From NCBI GenBank assembly GCA_019925795.1, contig CM034305.1, positions 95,764,433-95,828,432 on the forward strand: 64,000 nt of DNA, given 5' to 3'. This document shows, piece after piece, positions 58,901 through 64,000 of the stretch; positions within the stretch are counted from its first letter, which is position 1; every line of letters starts with the position of its first letter. The position numbers were made by a program, and so were the translations under genes. The notes beneath the pieces are model-generated. The model searched no databases. It was not told the DNA's origin and saw only the letters and a program-made list of their open reading frames with translations. The DNA comes from Dendrobium chrysotoxum. Lineage: Eukaryota; Streptophyta; Magnoliopsida; Asparagales; Orchidaceae.

Positions 58901-60472
58901 TGAGAGCAGTTTTACAACAAAGCGGACTGTGTGTTCCTGGAACATTGAAAAGGATTAAAGAGGCAACAATAATCATATGAGAGAAACACTAGCAAAGTTC
59001 ACTAAGAAAAAGGAGCTGCAGAATAAACTTGCAAGCCGCTAACAGCATAAATTTTGATAAAGAAACACAATTTCGTAAAGCCAGAATTACTGATACAAAA
59101 ATGAAGGTTTCATCAACTACCTGGATACCCCATCCACGGATAAGAGATGCTGAACAAATAATGAAGGCTGCAGATACTTTGTCATCATCTGATCCATTAA
59201 TTGTAACTTCAAAGATCTTCTCAAGCTCTGCTAAACTTCCAAAATTTATAAGAGCTGATTCAGTGACTTCACCAGGAAATTATTCCATGTAAACATTAAA
59301 ATTTCACAGATCAGAACTTCTCTTGAATAATTAAATGCAAATTATAGTTCAAAATGGATAAAACATCGGAGGATGAAGATTATAACCTTCACAGTAAATA
59401 TTTATTTGGAATTAAGCTTGAAGTATCAAAAGAATAACTTGATTTGTGAATACCAGCTTGTAAAATGAGATAATGAATAGATTCGTTCAAGCTTGATATT
59501 AGCAAAATGATAAAAGAACATGATGTATGAAATAATGATGTAATAAATCATTACATTCCTACTGACTTTGATCTTAACAAGGCTATCTCACAGGTCTATG
59601 GCGGGTAGCATACTAACTTCTGACTACCTATGAATATACACACCTTGAAGCAGGACTTCTGGCCAAAGAATTTACCAGTGAAGGTGTTAAGGGAGCTCCT
59701 TTCATTAATGTGGACCACCCAGGAACCTGGCCGGGTAAGGAATGAGGCATTGGTTTCATTTTTCCACTAACATAACCAGGCCAAAAGTAAGCAGATGTAT
59801 CCACTAATTTCCGTGAAATACAGGACTCAATAATCAAGTGCCACAGATTTCCAGCTGCATATAGGTTCAGGATAAGAATGCAAAATAACCAAATAATCCA
59901 ATTATTATACTTAATCTTTCAAAGTGCTCTAAAAATAACTTACAGAAATTAATTGCATTGTCATTTATGTTGGGGCACTCTAAATATCCACTTCCAATTG
60001 GCAGACCTGACAAAAACATCATAGCTTTTGCTGCAGCCTGATTGGCAGCAGAGATAAATAATGGCGGAGGAGCCAACAGGCTTTCATAATCACCAAGTAT
60101 CTGCAAACAGGAGACTAAATCTTGACGACATTTTCCGCCCGCTGCTTTTGATTTCCATTGGTTACTATGTTCCACTTGATCAACTATTTCAGCTTCTTCT
60201 TCTTTAATAATATCAGCAATTGCTAGTGTTGTAATTGAAAGCAAAATGCACAAACGCGGATCAAGCCGAGGTACAGGGCCCTCATGAGGTTCTCTTTCCT
60301 ATTAACACACAAAACAGTATCATTTTCCTCAATCTCTCTGTAATAATCAGTTCCAGAAGATCTTTGAAAGAACAACTTACTCTTTGTACGAGTCGAAGAG
60401 AGGCCATCCAAAGACCTAAGAAAGTATCGTGCCAGGTAGTCCCATTAACAGCTTTAAGGGTCTTCACTAAAC
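46427..60472 (-). CDS. MED33A: Mediator tail subunit MED33A/B (REF4/RFR1 family), C-terminal exons
   Basis: Eight exons in consistent phase with GT-AG sites: 60381-60472, 59944-60298, 59644-59854, 59121-59235, 58775-58936, 58004-58673, 56646-56852, 46427-47541 (stop). They encode 974 residues after a split first codon. Landmarks: NGTTWHDTFLGLWMASLRLV, RLDPRLCILLSITTLAIADI, QVPGWSTLMKGAPLTPSLVN, SAASLIRGW-like block, SPPVPVDYSGTDSHLI, HPPLEYCIMGDGAPVGSQLT, MNGTDWPSPAANL, LPLPLAAFVSLTITYKLDKA and SLGCDLALWRAYVSGFLGL. This order matches plant MED33, about 1320 aa, so the first roughly 350 residues are missing and their exons lie right of 60472. MED33 is part of the Mediator tail; REF4/RFR1 in Arabidopsis restrain phenylpropanoid gene expression. 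I cannot separate A from B confidently. All eight exons are open, so the gene looks functional despite a 9.1-kb last intron full of elements. Confidence 0.92.
48690..49200 (+). pseudogene. Gag remnant of the old Ty3/gypsy element
   Basis: Broken frames read FDGHMHIEECLDN, VKTFFKYMEIPKDKHKLIVY, KLRGGAMARWK and KELLRNQLAHQSIWNLSKAV, the plant gypsy gag core in order. Confidence 0.8.
49653..49864. mobile_element. Tourist-like MITE (212 bp)
   Basis: Termini GGCCTGGTTTGTTTG and CAAACGAAGCC are imperfect inverted repeats, flanked by TAA at 49650-49652 and 49865-49867. It is inserted between gag and pol of the old gypsy element. Confidence 0.85.
50060..52120 (+). pseudogene. Pol remnant (RT, RNase H, integrase) of the old element
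   Basis: ELPPQRDVQNQIDLDSGSSL and LPHYCIITKEHIIL precede the reverse transcriptase. YDVVYFDDILV near 50700 is the catalytic box. A decayed HPQIDG integrase motif lies near 52080. Many stops and frameshifts are present. Confidence 0.85.
52047..52484. repeat. Triplicated intron/element segment, unit 1 (shortest)
   Basis: It begins with an integrase piece (TTACACTTGGCAGCGTCTGTC... TACCTCA) and continues directly with the intron segment (TTTCTTTCACACAAATT... ACTACGTACTC). Relative to the next unit it lacks the LTR and flank between those parts. Confidence 0.8.
52485..54068. repeat. Triplicated intron/element segment, unit 2 (longest)
   Basis: The integrase piece is followed by the pol C-terminus, the 3' LTR-like segment, a flank with a GA microsatellite (53409-53430), and the intron segment ending CTACGTACTCAAATAAATTT. 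Confidence 0.8.
54214..55792 (-). mobile_element. Solo LTR related to the 17574-30294 gypsy element
   Basis: Its ends are TGGGTCCACTC and GTCCTCATCA, with a perfect target duplication CTAGT at 54209-54213 and 55793-55797. It shares the CTTCCTGCGGCTG block (near 55446) and the terminal TCGGATGTCCTCATCA with the LTRs at 17574 and 24319. Its outer start lacks the first roughly 250 bases of those LTRs. Proline-rich open frames in it are not genes. Confidence 0.85.
55906..55948. repeat. (GA)n microsatellite
   Basis: About 20 GA units; the paralogous tract at 53409-53430 is shorter, so this is a variable site within the triplicated segment. Confidence 0.95.
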
Positions 60473-62728
60473 CTGTATTAAGCTAGTTGGTCAACAGGCA
60501 TGAAACCAAATCCCTAGGTCAATAAATATCAAATTCAAGCTGATCCAAGCCAATGAGGTCAAAATCTTAGATCATTTAATCATGACTAAAACGGTCCAAA
60601 TCATGAGTCAACAAAGCACTTTTTCTTTTCGAAAAACCTTTTAAACCTTTCAGTAAGAAATGTATCTTATATAGGAATACGAACTTTCTGTAGAAACATG
60701 TCTGTAAATCAGTTTTATACTTAAATGATGGGGAAGATAGTATGATCTCTGAGCGAAATAATCAAAAAGGAAAAAAAAAATAGTTGAAAAAATAGAGTGT
60801 AGATAGACAAGGCATGACAAAAGGGCTAATGGGATGCAAAAAAATTTCTTAACTGTTATTACCTTTGAAGTTGGGAGTGGGGCCTTGGAGAAATGAGAAA
60901 CCTAGTGAAGGAGGAAAAACAAAAGTGGTGGAGGAGGGAACCAACAGCATTTGGGGTGCTTAAGAAGTGGTAATTTTCGTTTTAAACTTATGAATCTTTA
61001 TTATTCCCCTACCCTTCTTTTAATTTAGAAAGCATTGGATTGATTTTTTTATACTTTTTACTTTTTATTATCTGTCACTCAAATAAAAATGTTTAGAAAG
61101 TGAGAATCAACAAAAGTTGAAGTGTGTGCCTTCATAGTTTAAAGTGCCTTGTAAAGAGTGCAATCCATCAAGAAGCTTCTGCTTCATACCACCTATGCTT
61201 TGTTGGACCCACTTGAAAGTGTTTCATGAATGCTATGCTTTAAAGCACACTTTTTTGCACTTTAAACTATGATTATATATAACAATATTTTGTGAGTGAT
61301 GGTTCCTATCCTAGAGATCATGAGTTCAGACGCTACAGCTAAAATTGGATGAGATTATCTCCCACCCGTTGGGGAGGATGAGGGGGCTTGGCCCCTTTCC
61401 CATGGTTCGGTCCACCATCTCTACATCGCTTGGTTCTCTATGGTCAACCTTAATATATACATATATGGATTGAGATGGGAAGGATCTTTGAGGAGGAGGT
61501 GATGCTTGTAAGTGGTCATTTGTAGGGAGATAGGTAATCCTTTTGGTGATGATTGAGACTAGCCAGGGTTAGTATTTATGGGGAATGGAGGGGGTGGCTG
61601 AGAAGTGAGGGCAAGGATTTGGGTTATGGAATCCTTTGAAAGGGGTTAGGATTGTAGGGCTCAAATTATGAGAGGTTTTTCTGAGAGACCTAAAAGTTGT
61701 GGAAGGATTTTGAGTCATATATACTAAGGGAGTGGATAAGAGGGCGGTTGGAAGGCTTTTTAGGGTTTGGAGGGAGGTGGCCAATGGCTAAGAGGAATTA
61801 GGGTATGTGTTTGGGAGAGTGGTCAATGGATCGGGGAGGCTCTAAGTCGATTGTAGAGGGCAAGAGGTGACTAGGGTTAGAGAAAGGGGTTTGGTTGAGA
61901 GGACGATGGGAAATAACTAGTGCAAGCACTAAGATAATCAGAGAACTCACCAACGATTTCCAAGAGGAAACAAACTAGCCACTGCTGCAATTGCAAGAAA
62001 CGAAGTAAAATAATATTTCATCCATTGATATTCAAGATTCCATGATGATTTGTATATATAGTAACATGAGAGCACTCAACATAAAATAACATAAACTAAG
62101 CATCACATGGGTCGGTAAGCCATTCAAGGCAAGAGAATGGTTCCGCTTGATTGCGATCTTCATGTTCCTTGGAAAGGTCAAGCAAGATTGTTTGGAAAAT
62201 TCTTAAAACTTGATTTTGATGTTTCTCACATAAAAGGTGAGGGGGTCAGCCTTGCTTTTATAAAAGAAGAGCTATTCTTAAATTGTAACACATGTCGGAA
62301 ACCCATCAGGGAAGGTCGATGATATTCTCTTGCTTTGGATTTTGTTGATATTGTTGCTGTTAATGATGACCTTCAAACTTAATGCAATGCTCTTTTTTAT
62401 GATTTAGTAATTGATCGATGGTCTATGAATGCATATATAAGACTATTTTCCTTTTTATGAGGACAATCCATTCTTCACAGTAATGTTTTATATTTTATGC
62501 TTATAATGTAAAATCAAAATAATTACAAAACTAGTAACAACTTGGTGATCTAATTTGATCGTTTTTTATGAAGATTTAAACATTGGTCAAATGTGATAAA
62601 AATAGACTCCTTATAAAGCACCTCAAAAGCATCACCCCAGCATTTTTTTAAAAAATCAAATCCATTGAAATTGAACTAAATGCCATTTTATATATGAAAA
62701 AAAAATATTATTTTACTTTGTCAATTAC
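60473..62728. other. MED33 intron or upstream sequence, no exon recognised
   Basis: No convincing N-terminal MED33 exon was found. A short stretch near 61973-62005 (minus) is bounded by a TTGCAG acceptor and a GTGAGT donor and could be a tiny exon, without protein support. A plus-strand 61-codon frame at 62137-62322 is unrecognised. A palindromic repeat is listed separately. Confidence 0.5.
61132..61272. mobile_element. Palindromic MITE-like repeat (141 bp)
   Basis: TCATAGTTTAAAGTGC at 61132-61147 is the exact inverse of GCACTTTAAACTATGA at 61257-61272. An additional internal inverted motif (AAAGCACACTTTTTT) is present. No clear target duplication was found, so the superfamily is undetermined. 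Confidence 0.6.
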
Positions 62729-62981
62729 TGTCCCAGCCATCCTAGCCGTCCCTTGGCTCTTGATCCTATAGCCAGGATGGAGATCCGTGGGAGGCTCACC
62801 TGGATCACACCGATCTCCTTCCATATCGGGTGGCAGATTTAGGGCAGATTATATTAGGGCAACTAAGCATGATTTTGTAATTATTTGTTTCTTTATTAAG
62901 ATATCTTGTATAGATTTATAAATAAGGATAATTTTGTGCAATAAAAAAGTCTTGTCCCGCTCTAATTCTCTAAATTTAACA
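62729..62981 (+). repeat. Short LTR followed by a primer-binding site
   Basis: TGTCCCAGCC to TTTAACA, 253 bp, with a TATA box (TATAAATA near 62917) and polyadenylation-like AATAAAAA near 62940. The primer-binding site follows directly. The size suggests a Ty1/copia or TRIM element; no second LTR is in the window. Confidence 0.7.
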
Positions 62982-62993
62982 TGGTATCAGAGC
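62982..62993 (+). other. Primer-binding site (initiator methionine tRNA)
   Basis: TGGTATCAGAGC directly after the LTR. Confidence 0.9.
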
Positions 62994-63700
62994 TAGATTC
63001 CCACCACCAACCTTCATTGTTGGAATTCTAAGGATTACTGGTCTTCCACCGGCATTCATTGCCGGAATCACTGAGATATACGAATCGAAGAAAGCGGAGA
63101 GGATCAAGCTGTGCCGTTGGAGATCGAACGAGAGTCGAGCGATCCAAATCGTTAGTGCCCTCTGTTTTGTGCATGCAGCCAGAAGAAGCAGAAATGGGAG
63201 TCTCTAGTGCGTCCAAGACCGAGAAGAGATCGAGCGGGGGGGCTCCTCTTGCGTGCATTTGGGCGGAACCAAGAGGAGCCGAGCGAAAGTCTCATGCGTG
63301 CATCTGGAAAGAGCCAAGAGTTCCCTCTCATGCGGGTCCAGGGCCGGGAAGAGCAAGAGTGCGAGACCTGCACTCCTTCCTCATATCAGATCAAAGGGAT
63401 CAAAGGCATTGTGTGCGTCTGTACGGGGCCGATCGAACAGGAATTTGTTTGGATGGAGCCGAACGACTAATTTGCATTGGGCAGAAGGCTAGCTCGATCG
63501 AATGGCCTGGGAAGGAAGAGATCTGCATGCCGAGTGCTGAGCTGCTTGAAACTTTTTTTTTTTTTGTCCCTAAAGCTTGCCGCAACCCTAATTTTTTTTT
63601 CTTTCTGCTGTCGTTGCCAGGTCCCAAGTCTTGGATGAGAAAAGTGGAGAGTTACATTAGGTAGTCGATAGCCAACGTAAAATTTATCGAATAATTATGA
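62994..63700 (+). other. Leader of an LTR element or 5' region of the LINE
   Basis: A 201-codon open frame (63059-63664) is Arg/Ser-rich, with overlapping open frames in other phases and on the other strand. It looks like biased non-coding sequence. It has no gag features. The border between the LTR element and the LINE could not be fixed. Confidence 0.35.
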
Positions 63701-63724
63701 CATGAATCTTTTAAAATCGAAACT

Positions 63725-64000
63725 AAAATTAGGATAGGAACTTGAAATATAGGTTGCCTTACAAAAAAATTAATGGAATTAATAGATATTATGATTCATA
63801 AGAAGATAAATATTCTGTGCATTCAGGAAACTAAATGGGTTGGAGAGAAGGCTAAGGAGATTGATAGTTTAGGATTTAAACTATAGTATTCGGGTAGGAG
63901 TCGTTCTAGAAATGGTGTAGGTGTGATTATAGATAAGAGTTTTGAATGATAAAATTGTAAAATTAATAGAATTGGAGATAGAATTATAGCTTTAAAGATT
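63725..64000 (+). pseudogene. LINE endonuclease domain, runs off the window
   Basis: The plus frame reads KLRIGT, stop, NIGCLTKKLMELIDIM, then NILCIQETKWVGEKAKEIDS, SRNGVGVIIDKSF and GDRIIALK, the apurinic-like endonuclease domain of plant LINEs. TGA at 63743 replaces the usual Trp of the GTWN motif, and further stops follow near 63885 and 63949, so it is inactive. The reverse transcriptase would lie beyond 64000. Confidence 0.88.

Noticed and set aside
59029..59292. 87-codon plus-strand frame
   Set aside because: It is the antisense of a real MED33 exon (59121-59235) and its flanks.
61973..62005. Possible small MED33 exon between an AG acceptor and GTGAGT donor
   Set aside because: Too short to match the protein with any confidence.
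62137..62322. 61-codon plus-strand frame with a Cys-containing end
   Set aside because: No recognisable family, no splice context; faint resemblance to LINE ORF1-type sequences is not enough.
63059..63664. 201-codon Arg/Ser-rich frame
   Set aside because: Open in several overlapping phases and the opposite strand, no gag or LINE ORF1 motif, ends in homopolymer T runs.

Overview
The window is nuclear DNA of a flowering plant: spliced genes with GT-AG introns, homologues of two plant-only proteins, and dense nested LTR retrotransposons, LINEs, hAT-type elements and Tourist-like MITEs. I cannot name the species. No bacterial, organellar, rRNA, tRNA or CRISPR signature was seen.

Layout. 1-2935: a solo LTR with a perfect target duplication, then the decayed 3' end of a Ty3/gypsy element. 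2936-16275: a large decayed inverted-repeat structure (arms at 6800-9320 and 11351-16275, spacer at 9321-11350) plus a partial reverse copy at 2936-5700. It is interrupted by two hAT-like elements and two solo LTRs, each with recognisable target-site duplications (TSDs). 16045-17568: unassigned. 17574-30294: a minus-strand Ty3/gypsy element (TSD GCTCG) with gag, protease, reverse transcriptase, RNase H and integrase remnants. It carries one solo LTR in pol and a second solo LTR in its 5' LTR. That second LTR itself contains a complete short non-autonomous LTR element (26038-28359, TSD GGACG) with a 108-codon coiled-coil ORF. 29087-32844: a nearly identical 1879-bp tandem duplication covering the end of this nest and its flank.

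Genes. Both real genes are on the minus strand. 33910-44168 holds six exons of a P-class pentatricopeptide-repeat gene that I recognise as the EMB2654 orthologue; its last exon or exons are not found. 46427-60472 holds the last eight exons of a Mediator tail subunit, MED33A/B (REF4/RFR1 family); its N-terminal exons lie further right or outside the window. A 9.1-kb MED33 intron contains an old Ty3/gypsy element, a Tourist-like MITE, a solo LTR and a threefold repeated intron/element segment. 60473-64000 is intron or upstream sequence with a palindromic MITE-like repeat, a short LTR with its primer-binding site, and the start of a LINE endonuclease ORF that runs off the window.

The two genes are functionally independent: one acts in plastid RNA processing, the other in RNA polymerase II transcription. 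The most interesting new signal is in the short LTR family at 15186, 20039 and 26038. All its LTRs carry two similar TGCG-loop hairpins and a long hairpin at the U5 end, and the stems differ between copies by compensatory changes.
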